The notes: generated by a model from the letters alone, not told the origin. Numbered from the stretch's first letter, positions 10,346-22,094 are shown. The stretch is DNA of 64,000 nucleotides from Tretioscincus oriximinensis (GCA_022410635.1 JAJVDF010000127.1:973726-1037725), one strand, 5' to 3'. Program-made: numbers and translations.

Positions 10346-10977
10346 TGATGATGAAGAGGAAAAGGAAGAAAAAAAACAAGAAGTCTGAAGAAACAGACTT
10401 ATCATGAAAAGCCTAATTTCCTCTGCTAATTATCTTCTTGTCTGATCTTGTAATTATTTTATTTTTCATTAAAAAGCACTGTAAAAACCATTTCAGAAAA
10501 TTCTCCATATATGGCTACAGTAGTCCTGTGTTGTATACTTGATCTACATAATATGTCAAAAGAAAATAAGTAATTATCATTCTGCAAAACTCCACAGGCA
10601 AAAGCAGTATTCATATAGGACATCCTAAAAATATCCTTGCAGTACAGTGCTATTCAGTACATTATATGCTGCCCTGGTGAATAAAAGTTTTGTTATTTTG
10701 AAAGCCATTATCTTTATATNATGAAACAAATTTCTTGAGTATTGTCCAGGACCCACATGATAAGAAAATTGTCTGAGAAGTATATTTAGTCTTCTTTATT
10801 TGTAAAGGTCCCAGCCACTTCCATTATAAACTGTTCTTTTTTTGCCCTGAAGTGTACTCTATAAGGATTAGAAAGACATCAGATATTGAGGCATTATTTT
10901 CCAAAGCGAATAGGACTATTTCTCGTCTCAGTGCTTATGCTGGTCTTTCCAATGTTTTGCACAAATTCAGTACTGAA

Positions 10978-11365
10978 TAGGTCTAGATTTTCTGAAGCCC
11001 AAAATAGGGTAATTAATATTCATGATAATTTGCATACTCATGAACATGCAAATTACCAACCAACATGCATAGCCCCCCAAAATCCCTGCCCGAGAAATCT
11101 GCAAAGCATGTGAGAATTTTTTGAAGTGCGTGAGGTTTTTCAAAGTATGTGAGATTTTTTTGAAGTGAGTGAGAAATTTGTATTTTGTATTTTTATTTTT
11201 TACTAAGGGGAGAGTGCCTTCAGGAGCTGGTCCCAGCTGCCAGAGCCCCCTTGTGGTGGTGCAGTAATTTTTTTNAAAAAATTGCTTAGCAAACAACAGG
11301 GAAATTAACCCCCGCCCGGGAGGGCAGGGTTCCCCCCCCCCAAAAGGGGTCATCTGGTCAGCCTA
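10978..11365. mobile_element. Long member of hAT-like fold-back MITE family
   Basis: Runs from TAGGTCTAGATTTTCTGAAG to GGTCATCTGGTCAGCCTA. Flanked by perfect 8-bp direct repeats gtactgaa (10970-10977 and 11366-11373), which supports hAT-type insertion. The interior includes attaatattcatgataattt and a tract of gtgag/ttttttgaagtg repeats. An N at about 11275 sits between a T run and an A run. Related to 13637-14151. Confidence 0.8.
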
Positions 11366-11680
11366 GTACTGAAAAGATAACAAAGATGTCTGTTTCCAAC
11401 TGAAAAGACTACTAATGCTAGCAGTTGAGCTCTTTTATTCTGTACGTTCCGTACCAAATCCATTACAGCAATACTACTAGTAAATGCTCATGTTTAGAGA
11501 ATAATTTCATTAATCCAAACATGTCTTGTACAACTGAGCAACATTTAAAGAACAATCACTTTCAACTATTATTTGAGCTGAAAACATGATCGTGTTAATC
11601 CTAGAAAGGATAGAGTTTTTTTCATTATCAAAGAAACATCTGTAGATTTTTTTAAAAATGATAAGACAAAAGAATATTAC

Positions 11681-11802
11681 TTGTCAGAGCACTCAGCAAT
11701 ATTCATAATCCAACGCAGGAAACTTCTTGGATTCATTTTTATAGCCTCTTCTGTCTTTTGAAGTATGTTTCTGAGGTCCATGTGATACAGAACCTCTAAC
11801 GC
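11681..11802 (-). CDS. THADA: THADA exon g
   Basis: 122-bp exon: 40 codons plus AA. Acceptor tctttgttctag, donor AA|gtaata (weaker than consensus at +4/+5). The product begins ALEVLYHMDLRNILQKTEEA and ends PRSFLRWIMNIAECSD; the split codon plus C from exon h gives Asn. It aligns with the human segment containing LHCMDP and KEFLIWTMDIA. The exon lies only 155 bp downstream of exon f, the shortest intron here. Confidence 0.95.
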
Positions 11803-11957
11803 CTAGAACAAAGATATAAATTACAGATATTTGATCGTTCTAAAGATCACTGCTTAGAAAATATTATTCTGTTCCTAACAGGACCCATCTGATACTGAGC
11901 TATTATTATTTTATTATTAATTTTTCACCTGAAAATATGGGGGTTTTATACTTTTAC
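11803..11957 (-). other. THADA short intron between exons f and g
   Basis: 155-bp intron without repeats, AT-rich, from donor gtaaaa to acceptor ttctag. Confidence 0.9.
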
Positions 11958-12376
11958 CTTGTAAAAACATTCTGCATTCTTCTCTTTCATAGCAACATCA
12001 AGGAGAACTATCTCCAAATCAGACAATAGATGTAAGAGAACTTTTCTTTTTCTTTCTTCTATTCCATGTTCAGAATTCACTTGTTTCAACCATAGTAAGG
12101 TTGCCTCTAAGACCAAAAAGCGTACTTCATAAAATTCTGAATGTAGCAGATGATTCACTGATAAACAAGGATCCATCCTTTCTTCTTTTGCCGGTAACTC
12201 ACAGCTAATAGGCCAAGGGTTTGAAGGTGTTGAAATCATAGATAAGGAGAGCTTGGTGATGCTCTGGAGATACTGCGGAAGCCCTGGCTTCACAGAAGAT
12301 TTCTTGATATCCATTAATAGTTCAGAATTTAAAATAACTGTGGTTATTTTATTTTCAAATTTAAGCAATTCTGGTC
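11958..12376 (-). CDS. THADA: THADA exon f (largest exon, fast-evolving)
   Basis: 419-bp exon: two bases then 139 codons, ending in phase 0. Acceptor ctctttttgttccag, donor AAG|gtaaaa. The product begins PELLKFENKITTVILNSELL, carries the anchor PGLPQYLQS at about codons 31-39, then EFYEVRFLVLEATLLWL, and ends VAMKEKNAECFYK. PGLPQYLQS and the final AMKE..ECF..K match mammalian THADA closely. The stretch between is poorly conserved and by eye about ten residues longer than human. The internal Met that opens the longest ORF is not a start, because the frame is open through to the acceptor. Confidence 0.96.
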
Positions 12377-12934
12377 CTGGAACAAAAAGAGAAATGGTAG
12401 GTCATTTGTCATATATACGGCCTATATTCACTATGTAATCACATTTCACAAATCCATCATATTTAAACTAAGTTTAAGTTTTTCTGATGCTCTTGATAGA
12501 ATCTGCAGTTTCCATATGACGAAGGGATGTAACAAGTTCATATAACCAAAGGCATGTCCCAACAATGTGGTGTTGAAGGATTCTAGGGGGTTTCACTTTT
12601 CATGCTCAAAAAGTCCTTTCAGGGTTTTCTTGAAATTTCATTAATTCTATGATTCACTACTTCTAACTGGAAGCACATTTACCAATTTACCTCAGCTTGT
12701 CTATACTGCCTAGCACTGAAGGAATAACTACACGACAAAGGATGTGACTTTCAGTTATGTTGTATTAACTACAGAATATCCAGTCTCGTGCCGAATGACT
12801 GGAGTTGTCAGCTTTTTGGTACAAGTTAAAAGTACTTTTTCAATCAGGGTTAATAGATATTTTATTTAATCCAGTTACTAGCCTGCACTTTATGCTCAGG
12901 ATTTACCAATAGATTGCAAATTAATTAGAAGAAA

Positions 12935-12990
12935 AATCTGTTTTTATACCCTGCCCTTCTCACCCATAGGGATACAAAGCAGCTTAGAAG
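12935..12990 (-). mobile_element. SINE family 2 3' fragment
   Basis: tttttataccctgcccttctcacccatagg matches the same part of the 19.5- and 26.6-kb copies. Confidence 0.65.
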
Positions 12991-13636
12991 AATAATTATA
13001 ACTTCTTTCTACGCATCTTAGACTTGTTACTCAATATTAGGTTGGAAATATGGTGAAAAATGGAATAGATGAAATAAAGATGAAATATCTTTTTACGAAT
13101 AAACTTTACTGACTTCCATTTATGTATTTATTTTTCTATCTTCCTTATAACAAACTCCTTTCCTTAGCAAGTACCATTATTTTTTATTAAATCAATACAC
13201 ACATCAGTTTCCAAAGTAAATATCTGGCTCAGTTCTTCAGTTGACTTAAACTCACACTTTTATTTACAGACAAAATTGGGCTGTTAGAAGCACCAGCCAT
13301 GAAACACTTTTCTGTGTACCAGAATGAAGAAAGAAATAAGAAAGGTNGTTAAAAAAACAGCCAAGTGATGGTAAAATTGTGTTTCTTTTTCTACATCCAA
13401 GTTTAATGTATTTTTTCTTCTTTTTTCCCTTTTAACTGAGAGTACACATTCTGTAAATATTAAGAATAATTGCACCTCACTGAGCTAATATTGGACTTTT
13501 TAAAATATTTTTGAACTTTGAAAACATAAGCATTTCTGCAAGCAAGGAAGTCTTTGCTATACATTTGCTATACACCTTTGCTATATTCTTGCTGATATAC
13601 GAGTTTAGTATTAAAGTGAGATGAGTACTTATAATG

Positions 13637-14151
13637 TAGGCTGACCTGATGACCCTTTGGGGGGGCAGTTGGGGGTGTCTACTCTGGCCCCCTGGGGGCA
13701 CTATTTCCCCATTTTTTGCTGAGGATTTTTTTAAAAAGTTTTTTAATTAAAAAAACCCACACAATTTACTGCACCACCACTATGGGGCTCTGGAAACCAG
13801 AGGCAGCTACTGAAGGCATCCTCCCCCAGTAAAAAATAATTTAAAAATGCAAATTTCTCATGCATTTAAAAAAATTCTCATGCACTTTAAAAAAAATATT
13901 GAATTTTTTTTAATAAAAAAATTACTGCACCACCCCTAGGGGGCNCTGCCAACTGGGGCCAGCTTCTGAAGGCACTCTCCCCTCAATAAAAATAAAAATG
14001 CAAATTTCTCACACACTTAAAAAAATTCTCATGTGCGTCGCAGATTTCTCGGGCGGGGATTTTGGAGGGGTATGCATGTTGGTGGGTGATCTGCAAATTA
14101 TCATGAATATTAATTACCCCGGTTTGGACCTCAGAAAATCTGGTCAGTCTA
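13637..14151. mobile_element. Long hAT-like fold-back MITE with internal duplication
   Basis: TAGGCTGACCTGATGACCCT at the left and aaatctggtcagtcta at the right. The interior holds two copies of a roughly 150-bp unit (about 13745-13900 and 13905-14060), each with ttactgcaccacc...ggggc, then ctgaaggca, then atgcaaatttctca. The right end (attatcatgaatattaatta) mirrors the left end of the 11-kb element. No clear target duplication. Confidence 0.7.
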
Positions 14152-14619
14152 TGCTGATTTGAAACACACATACAGCCTCTACTAAGGAACTAAAAACATG
14201 TTCTTTTATCACCAAACTAAGTTTATAAATTCTTCATAAATTTAAAATGAATCACATCCCTTTGAATTAGGATGCTGTTCCTTTAAATAATCTAGTCAGA
14301 GCTTAGAAGACTGCAGCGAGGATATATCGTGAGAAGTGANAAGTTACCCTGACACTGTATCACTCATAAATGCATTAACATTTTATCTTTATTAACATAT
14401 GTTGATAATACAAATATCCCAATGCCTATATTAATTCCTATTGTGGTGCTATACAAAATAAGTTCCCACAAGACAAGGAACACACTAACCAAACCAAACT
14501 TTGTAATAACACACACTTTATATAAAACTAAATAACAAGGAAGAGTAAGGGGCTCAAATGTCGTATTGTTACAACCACAAGTAATATTAATGCAATTTTA
14601 GCATGGAGGTTTCCATATT

Positions 14620-14790
14620 GTTGTTCCGTCCTTCAGTTAAAGCTGACTTTTCATGGGACTGCCATGTTCCTCTGTTTTCTACTGCCTCACGAAGACTGGG
14701 CAAAGTCACCTTGGTTGCCTCCATGACACTATCTATCATCAGCCATTCCCTTCTCTTTGTTTTCTATTGGGGTTATGCTGCATTCCATAA
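14620..14790 (-). mobile_element. BovB LINE fragment
   Basis: tctactgcctcacgaagact and cttggttgcctccatgacac correspond to the part of BovB just past the 'catgga..c' head seen at 22.1 and 30.8 kb. Confidence 0.6.
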
Positions 14791-15617
14791 TTCTTCTTTG
14801 AACCTGAGAGCATGGATTCAAAGAAGATCTATGGAACACAATATAACAATCCCAAACAACTATTAAAGCGGAATAAAAGCAGCATTATTTCACTATTCTT
14901 GATAGACATCGTAAGAATAGTTTTCTATCTTGTAAGTAAAATAATTATCAAAAACAATAGAGGCAGAGAAAACAAAAAATTGATGATAAAAGTTGATAAA
15001 AGGGTAAATCCAAACAGAAGGGGGAAATAATCTTGTGGGATACTGCAATTTTTAGAACGTAGTATTTATATATATATGGGTATTCTCTTAGCAAGAGAAA
15101 ATCCACTGCATCTACACAAGACTATCTTTGTTGTCAAGAGCTGAGAATTACTATTCTTAGTTTTAAAATACCTAATACAGCTTTGATATTAAGCTAAGAT
15201 AGTCAGAGTTATATTTAGTAAATTGCAACGAAACATTTTCTGCCAGGAAAAAGCTTTGATCTGAAACCATAGTATGTTTTTTATCTATTATCTGTTCTCT
15301 TTCAACAAATGCAGAGACATGTCTAAATTAAAAAAAATCTTCGGCTGTTTAGTGTATAAAAATTACCCTCCTTAATAGGTGACTTATGTTTCATTTGTCC
15401 TGTAACATCTGCCTCATGTTACAGTGGAATATGTTCCAACAAAAGTGAATAGAAGACAATCATGTCCAGTTCCATGTCTATTATGTTCACAAAATAAAAC
15501 ATTATTGTAATCCAGTAATCATATAACAAAATGAATCCTAAAGCATAAGAAAGTGCCTCTATAAATTGTTTCGTAGTTCATACAAAATCCTCCATAGCCA
15601 AGTGAACAGATAGAAAA

Positions 15618-15665
15618 TTATTTATTTATTTATACTTTTATCTCACCCTATACTGGAAAGTCAAG
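15618..15665 (-). mobile_element. SINE family 1 tail remnant
   Basis: atttatttatttatactttt then atctcaccctatactgga: the A-rich 3' end of SINE 1 in reverse. Confidence 0.45.
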
Positions 15666-16099
15666 AGTAGAGTTTTAGGGTAGAGTTCCCATATAAAAAT
15701 TGACATAGAGCTTTGTACCTTAATAGGTGTAAAAAAGTAATCTTCAATAGATATTAAAGATATACAGATTTATCCTGGTTTATGGCAACCTTATCTTATG
15801 GCAAGTACTACTAATAAAAACAACNCAAAATAAAATATTAAAAACAGCAACTTCTAAAGTGGAAAGAGGAACTGTCACACTAATGTAAAATTTCTAAATC
15901 AATCTTAAAGCAGTTACAATCACTAATTTGATTTAATTTTATGCTAAAGCATTAATAACACATTACTAAATGCACCACTTTCTAATACAAGGACAGATAA
16001 TATACAGTATATCTGTATTTGATCATATGACTTCATTGACTGCTACGTAAACAATGGATTTAAAACAAATGGCTATTGGGAAAAAAAAGATTTTAGATT

Positions 16100-16590
16100 A
16101 ACTGGGATCAGAGACCCACCAATTGCACCTGGGCAGTCTGAAACACAAGAAAGCTAAGTTTTCAACGGATCTCAACTCCATGCAAATGGAACTTCAAGAG
16201 TACTGCCTGTTGCACCACCCCAGAAGCAGCACCAAATGATCCACCCTAGTAGCTATTTATACCCTTGGTGTTCATAAATTTGTCTAATCCTGTCTTAAAT
16301 CTATTCAGGCTGCTAGCTACCACTACCTCTTATGGAACTAAATTCCACAGGCCGATGACCCTCTGGGTGAAAAAATAATTTCCTTTGTTCTCACTCTTCT
16401 GCCCACCAGTTTCAAGGAATGCCCTCTGGTCCTAATGTTGTGTGACAGAGAAAATATTTTTCACTATTCACCTTATCCATCCCATGCATGATTTTATACA
16501 CTTCAATCAGATCATCCCTCAAACACCATCTTTTGAGATTGAAGAGGCCCAGACATTGCAGCCTGACTTCATAAGGGATATTTTTAAGGC
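16100..16590 (-). mobile_element. CR1 3' region with end of RT ORF
   Basis: Reverse translation gives RLQCLGLFNLKRWCLRDDLI followed by EVYKIMHGMDKV, matching the conserved CR1 ORF2 C-terminus seen at 40.0 kb; downstream are caattgcacctgggcagtct and taccactacctctt. Confidence 0.85.
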
Positions 16591-16976
16591 CACTTATTGC
16601 CAGAATGTGACAACAGCATGACATGAACAAGTGCTTGCCTCTGTATAGAACTGCATAGCTATGCATGGACATGCAGCTTCTATTACCAGGCTCCACACAC
16701 GTATCTTGCCTACCAGCATAATGGTGGCACCAGAAGCAACAGATGAAAATCTCTCTTGTGCTACAAAATGAAAAAGAACTCTCAGGGTGTTTTGAAAGTT
16801 TTTTCTCCACTATATTTAGCAACACTAAATTAGGTCTTTATAGTGCTGGTTTGGCATGATTGGCGTGGCCCTAAAAATGTCCCATTTGGATATGTCTTCT
16901 GTGCTGAATAAAGTCAATTCTATCAGAATTGACATGCCTTCAAGAACAAGTAAATGTTATATTAATTCAGTCTTAC

Positions 16977-17062
16977 CTGTTATTTGGAATTTTTCAAGGT
17001 AATTATTTAGAAGATCAAGGATATCAAGATATGCTGCTCGAGTGACCAAGCAAGGGTTTTGC
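16977..17062 (-). CDS. THADA: THADA exon e
   Basis: 86-bp exon: one base, 28 codons, one base. Acceptor gctttgtttctag, donor AG|gtaaga. The product is QNPCLVTRAAYLDILDLLNN followed by YLEKFQIT. The leading QNPCLVTRA is identical to mammalian THADA; the rest diverges but keeps the amphipathic helix pattern. The final G joins GA of exon f to give Gly. It is too short for an ORF search and was found from homology and phase alone. Confidence 0.95.
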
Positions 17063-17224
17063 CTAGAAACAAAGCCATGAAAGCAAGTTAAGTTTGCTTT
17101 AAATATTTCTAAAATATCGCTTTAACTTAAAAAACCCAAACCCTAGTGTGATGCTGATCAAATAAAATTTGAAAAAGTGATTTTATTAACGAGGCTTCAG
17201 CAGGCAACTGAATGTGAACAGGAG

Positions 17225-17500
17225 GCAATAGCAGTGCTGAGAGTTTTCCAATGTGGAAATCGTGCCCTGGGACCCTGAAAACCGCAGGTATCAGAAGATT
17301 GTTGCGTGTGCAAAGCACAGACGCAAAATTTGGTCACATTACTTCCAGGGTGGAACCAGAAATGATGTCACTCTGGGCGCCATTTGTGATGTCACTTCTG
17401 GGCCCCAGGGGAGTGCCATTCCGGATGATGTTACTTCAGGCCCCAACTCCGGTAATTGTAAAAATCCCAGTACGAGGGTATGCAGGACAAGCATCTCAAG
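17225..17500. repeat. GC-richer block with repeated gatgtcact words
   Basis: Contains aatgatgtcactctgggc, gtgatgtcacttctgggcccc and gatgatgttacttcaggcccc at short spacing, an imperfect three-fold repeat. 47740-47830 carries similar tgacatcattttgatgtcac words. Family unknown. Confidence 0.4.
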
Positions 17501-19204
17501 TACCTTGTTTATACCAGGATTTAACAAACAAGAGTATTTAAAAGTGCATGTCTCCTAGCACTGGTCGATGGGACAGCTAACTCAACATCCTTATATAGCC
17601 CTCTTTGGGCTCCTGGACCAATCTGATGATGGCATATAATCTATTCCAGAATATCCCCTCTCCCTTTCGAGCCCATCAGCAGTTAATACAATTATTCAAA
17701 TTCATACCCTTGAAAGTAATAAACAGTCACCAGTCATTATTTTACTGAACCTTGTCAGAAAAGCTATTCCTGACACCTAGGTTGCTTATGAATTTTTAGT
17801 TGTAACATTATCAGAAACTTGAAACAACTTTCCATAAATCTATCTTGTTTTTCATAAAGTATATGCAGTAGATACATTGGTCAGAATATGAAGCCCTTAA
17901 ATAGAATAAAGAAATATATTTTGTGGCATGTATCCCACTGTAGTGTTCCATGATTTTAATCTTCACTTTAGTGAACAATATTCATCTCTAGCCAACCTTT
18001 TGTACTTCAAGTACTATTAGATATCAAGTTCTTTCATCCCATATCTTGGCCATTTTGGCTGAAGCTTATCAGGTTTTATGTCCAGTACAAGCACTGTGTT
18101 TAGATATAATGAAAGGTTTGACTTGGAGATACCTTAAAAACAATAGTGTATGGCACTTGTGTTTCCACATTTTCTCTAATTCATCTTTCCCAGCAGAGAA
18201 AGGGGCGAACTGGTGTGAGCACAATTCCACCCAAAAAACATCTCAACAGCAGAAAATTTAAGCAGTCTAATGTATCCAATGTAATTAGTGTTTGATTACT
18301 CAACCCAAGGTTAGGTATCCAACCTAAGATTAGGCCTACCCAAGATTGAACTTTATGGAGAACTCACCACTGGCCACAGTGACAGTGTGATATCGAAGAA
18401 GAGATACAAATGCTCCCTCAAAAATTTCCCCAATGTCTGCCATATTGACCAGTGTCAGTGGCTTGCTCTTGATTGTGAGGCCTTGAGACATATTATCTAC
18501 AAGGTTGTTTTCTCCTTCAAGAATACATACAAGGCTAGCCTTGAGGGAAAGAGGTAACAATGCAAGAACCAGGATATAATTGCACCAAATCCAGGCAAGA
18601 CCTTTCCCTGTAGTCAGTGCACCTAGGCTTACTTGACCCATCAGGAAACCTGCTACAGACATAGGCAACAAAACTATGCTGAGATTTCAAATTTATATAT
18701 TATCTTTAGTTTCATTACATGCTTTAAATAGAAACTAAATCATGCTATGGCTATTTCTGCATACAGCCAGGATGATACTGGAACAGATCACTGAAGTGGT
18801 GCTCACTATGGGCTTTTTTGTCATGTCCATATTTGCTGGCAACCACAATTACAGACATTATTGTGCTTCTCACATTCAGTCGACTGACCAATGGGTCAGA
18901 ACTAATGGGTAGAAATTTTATCAGGTTCTGTACTTTGTAGTCTTTTATATTCTTATTTGTAACTGTAAGCTAAAAAGTTTATAGCAGCTAGAGTTGGAAG
19001 TATGCACAAGGAGAATTAGGTAAGAGAATATGAAAAAAGTATTCAGTCTAAATGGGATTAGTCAACATTTAAACAGTAGTAATAATTATTCAATTAATTA
19101 TCTAAATGAGCACACCCTTCTCCTTTCATTATATCAACTCAGGCCTCTTACTAGCAGTCAGTGCACCATGGGCAATCAATGAAGAATTCTTCTTTCCTTG
19201 GCCC

Positions 19205-19400
19205 AGCAGGATATGCAATACCAAGGGTGATAAACTAGTGGAATAGTTTGCCACAGGAGGTGGTGAGTTACCCTTCACTGGAAGCATTCAAACAGAAGCT
19301 TGACAGCCATCTTTTTGGGATGGTTTAGTGAGTCCTGCATTGATCAGGGAGTTGGACACAATGACCCTGGAGGTCCCTTCCAACTCTATGATTCTATGAG
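19205..19400 (+). mobile_element. CR1 3' end, ATTCTATG-tailed subfamily
   Basis: gtggaatagtttgccacagg to cccttccaactctatgattctatgag; twin of the 2-kb copy and better preserved at its tail. Confidence 0.85.
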
Positions 19401-19454
19401 TTTATTCTGAGGGCCTAATAGTTTACCACTCTGTTTTCAAATGCTTTGATGATG

Positions 19455-19765
19455 ATTCTGTTGTTCTTTTCATTCCCCACCCTTCTCACCTGAAGGGACT
19501 CAGAGTGGCTTATAGGGATAATTTTCACCCAAAGGCATGATTTCACCAAAGATCTATTCTATCTTTCCCACCAGGTTAATGGTGGCACTCATTTATCTAA
19601 TTGAAATGTAGATTGCAAATCAAATTTCTTTCGAATGGCTGAGTTGGTTGCGAATGAAGGCCACTAGAGGCATTCACCCTCTCCANATCCGACACAGGAT
19701 CTCGAAACCGGATCTCTCAGTTGAAATACCAGCTCTTGGCAACTGAGCCATTCGTGCCTTCACCT
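19455..19765 (-). mobile_element. SINE family 2, near full length
   Basis: Reverse complement reads gcacgaatggctcagttgcc (Box A) and gagatccggtttcgagatcc (Box B), then the shared body. Ends in the accagg...ccattaac block and gtcccttcaggtgagaaggg. The best reference copy for this family in the window. Confidence 0.85.
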
Positions 19766-20281
19766 TCTTCTCTCCCTCCCTTGAATTTTTTTGTCTTTTT
19801 CAGCTACAAACATGTATCTAATAGTTTTTTATTATTATTTATTTTTAATTAGATTTTTACACTGCGACATTATCTATCTATCACATTTATCTAATATCTA
19901 TCACATTTATCTAATAGTTTTCTGCTCCCTCACCTAATCTGCCTTCCCCTCAACAGATTCTGCACTCCCAATCTGCCCCTTACTAGCTCTTTTGTGCTTT
20001 TTGCTGTATTACATGTTCTTGTTCACAAATTTAAACTTTCACAAGTATGTTTCAGAAGAGATCCTTTAAGTTAAAAAAATACTCTCATGTAAGAGGAGGT
20101 TTAAGTCGTCAACAACTTTTAACATTTACCCCATACTTCTCAATAAAAGAAGAAAAGAGGAAGGAAGGAGCTCACAACAAAAAATAAAGCCTCAATCTGT
20201 GATTAAGACATTAGGCCAATAATAATAATCAAATAAANGTATTAACAACCTATGATTATCAGATAAAGAACTTTAACTCAC

Positions 20282-20397
20282 CTCTTAGCAAACCAAAGTT
20301 TGCCTTCAAGACAAGTGATGATGTTGTTAAGGCCTTGCAGGAAGTCTGAATTAGCTATGTGTTTGGGCTCCAAATAGGATTTCAACAAGTGAAAGAC
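20282..20397 (-). CDS. THADA: THADA exon d
   Basis: 116-bp exon of 38 codons plus AG. The acceptor is tttttgatgtag, a less typical end after a long T-rich tract; donor AG|gtgagt. The product begins VFHLLKSYLEPKHIANSDF and ends CLEGKLWFAK, with the last Arg completed by the first G of exon e. The human counterpart starts VFHLLQAY and ends KLWLAKR, so both ends are conserved while the middle is variable and shorter. It contains no Met-initiated ORF longer than about 60 codons, so a simple ORF search misses it; only splice logic and homology reveal it. Confidence 0.94.
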
Positions 20398-21239
20398 CTA
20401 CATCAAAAAATTAAAAAAAGAAAAGTGTAGACTACTGTGAAAATATTTTCCAAATATACAGTTCCTCAGCTTTTAGCTTCACTCAGAAGCAACTCTATAG
20501 GGAAAAGAAAAGCCACCTGCAGAATGATTTCTACGAGGTAGACAGAAAAGGTCTGTTAGTGTTCCTTTAATCCTAAAACTGTCTCTTAACTCAGTGCCCT
20601 GTTGTTCAGAAGCTAGCACTTTAGTGAGCACACTGCCCAAATTTCTCAAGTGTTTACTAACTGCAATTTCAAAAATTAGAAAAATGGCATGTATTAGGGA
20701 TGTGCTAAACTGCATTTTTATTAAATAAACCACTCAAAGGTATTCTGGATTGCAAGGCCTGGTTCTCGCTTGTTCTGTTCCAGTCAATGGTCCAAGAGAC
20801 CTGCTGTCTACATACCATTCTGGCCTAGCATAGGTCATGTCAGGCACTTTGCTATCCTGGAATAGTATGTGGAAAGTAGGTTCCTTAAACCACTTTCTGG
20901 AACAGAATAAGGCCACATGCAAATCAGGACTGAGTTCCTCTCTAACTGGTTTGACAATTCCAGTCCTTCTTGGATAGGAAAACTGTGGCCATCTTCTCCA
21001 ATACAGATCCATCCAGACTTTACGATCACAAAGAGAAGGTCTTCTTCAGAAGAACACGGACACGTGAGAGGTCTTTTAGTATGTTATCTTCCAATCACTA
21101 GCATGGTTTGTCAAAAGGGGCATTGCCAAATACAACACTGTATGGATTTCAGTTAATATTCTTTTTTCTCGAGACTTCTGATGTCTAGTTCAAATGATAG
21201 AAATATATTTTCTTTCCTAACAATATCTTAATTCCTGAA

Positions 21240-21310
21240 AGTAGTATTTATTGTTCATTGATTTCTATTTCTATCCCACTCTATACCTTAAAGTCTCAGA
21301 GTTTGTCATA
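21240..21310 (-). mobile_element. SINE family 1 tail remnant
   Basis: atttctatttctatcccactctataccttaaagtctcagag corresponds to the reverse 3' end of SINE 1. Confidence 0.4.
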
Positions 21311-21992
21311 TTGAAATCACTATACTAACAGCAGAGGTCTGATTGCTTGTTTTAAATCATATACACTCTACTGACACACTTTGAGAAATATTAGATTTGA
21401 AAAATCATTATACATAGTATCAGCTGGATAGAGATTTTCAAGAATACATGGGAAAGAGGAAAAAATAAAAGGTTAATAAAATCTGATTTCTAAATGACAG
21501 TCACATTCTAAGTCTACATCAGCCTGACATTATGTAGCTTAAGAATTTACAGTCTATAAAATTTAAAGATTTGCACAGTCTTTGAGCAATAAGAACCTTT
21601 TGAACTCTTGTTAATTTTTTTTNAAAAAATGGTACCTAAAATGATGACTTGCTGATGAAACTATAAATAAGATCTCTATTTGCTCAGCTTACCTGGAAGG
21701 CATACAAATATGTTTTGGGAAGAAGAATAAATGTGTTCTTATGAATTGTGGTGAGTTACAGCTTTACTTTTGGAAATAACAGTATCTTCATTCAGCTGTG
21801 CCATTGAAATTACACCAGNATCATTTTCTAAAAACACTAGCAAGAAACAACCTAAAATGTCACTCTTTCAAGAGAAAGTGCAAACTTAGAATAGCAAATA
21901 TATATGGAAAATGTAACAGGAATTAAATAACAAAAAAGAAATACTACAAAAACCCTGATAACCCAGGAAAATTGTTTGATACTTGAAATTTA

Positions 21993-22060
21993 ACTGAACA
22001 TAAGAACATAAGAGCATAAGAAGAGCCATACTGGATCAGGCCACAGCCCTGAATGATCTC
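21993..22060 (-). mobile_element. CR1 3' tip
   Basis: aacataagaacataagagca followed by agccatactggatcaggcca. Confidence 0.8.
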
Positions 22061-22094
22061 TTATTATTTCAGAATATTTGTCATCTACTGTAAT

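Larger units (their letters stand above)
9263..11680 (-). other. THADA intron between exons g and h
   Basis: 2418-bp intron packed with repeats: CR1 (9420-9515), an unidentified block open on both strands (9515-9788), a fold-back-family fragment (9833-9895), SINE family 1 (9895-10060), SINE family 2 (10075-10345) and a long fold-back MITE (10978-11365). 10345-10970 and 11374-11680 show nothing recognisable. Confidence 0.7.
12377..16976 (-). other. THADA intron between exons e and f
   Basis: 4600-bp intron with a SINE 2 fragment (12935-12990), a fold-back MITE (13637-14151), a BovB fragment (14620-14790), a short SINE-tail remnant (15618-15665) and a CR1 (16100-16590). 12400-12930, 14160-14600 and 14800-15600 are AT-rich with no recognisable content. 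Confidence 0.7.
17063..20281 (-). other. THADA intron between exons d and e
   Basis: 3219-bp intron. It contains a GC-richer repeat-like block (17225-17500), a CR1 3' end (19205-19400), SINE 2 (19455-19765) and a small imperfect TATC/ATTTATCTA run (19871-19916). 17500-19200 has no recognised feature; a 111-codon ORF at 18336-18671 (-) shows no family signature. Confidence 0.65.

Noticed and set aside
18336..18671. 111-codon minus ORF in the exon d-e intron as an extra THADA exon
   Set aside because: Exons d and e share a split Arg codon and join perfectly; the ORF has no THADA similarity.
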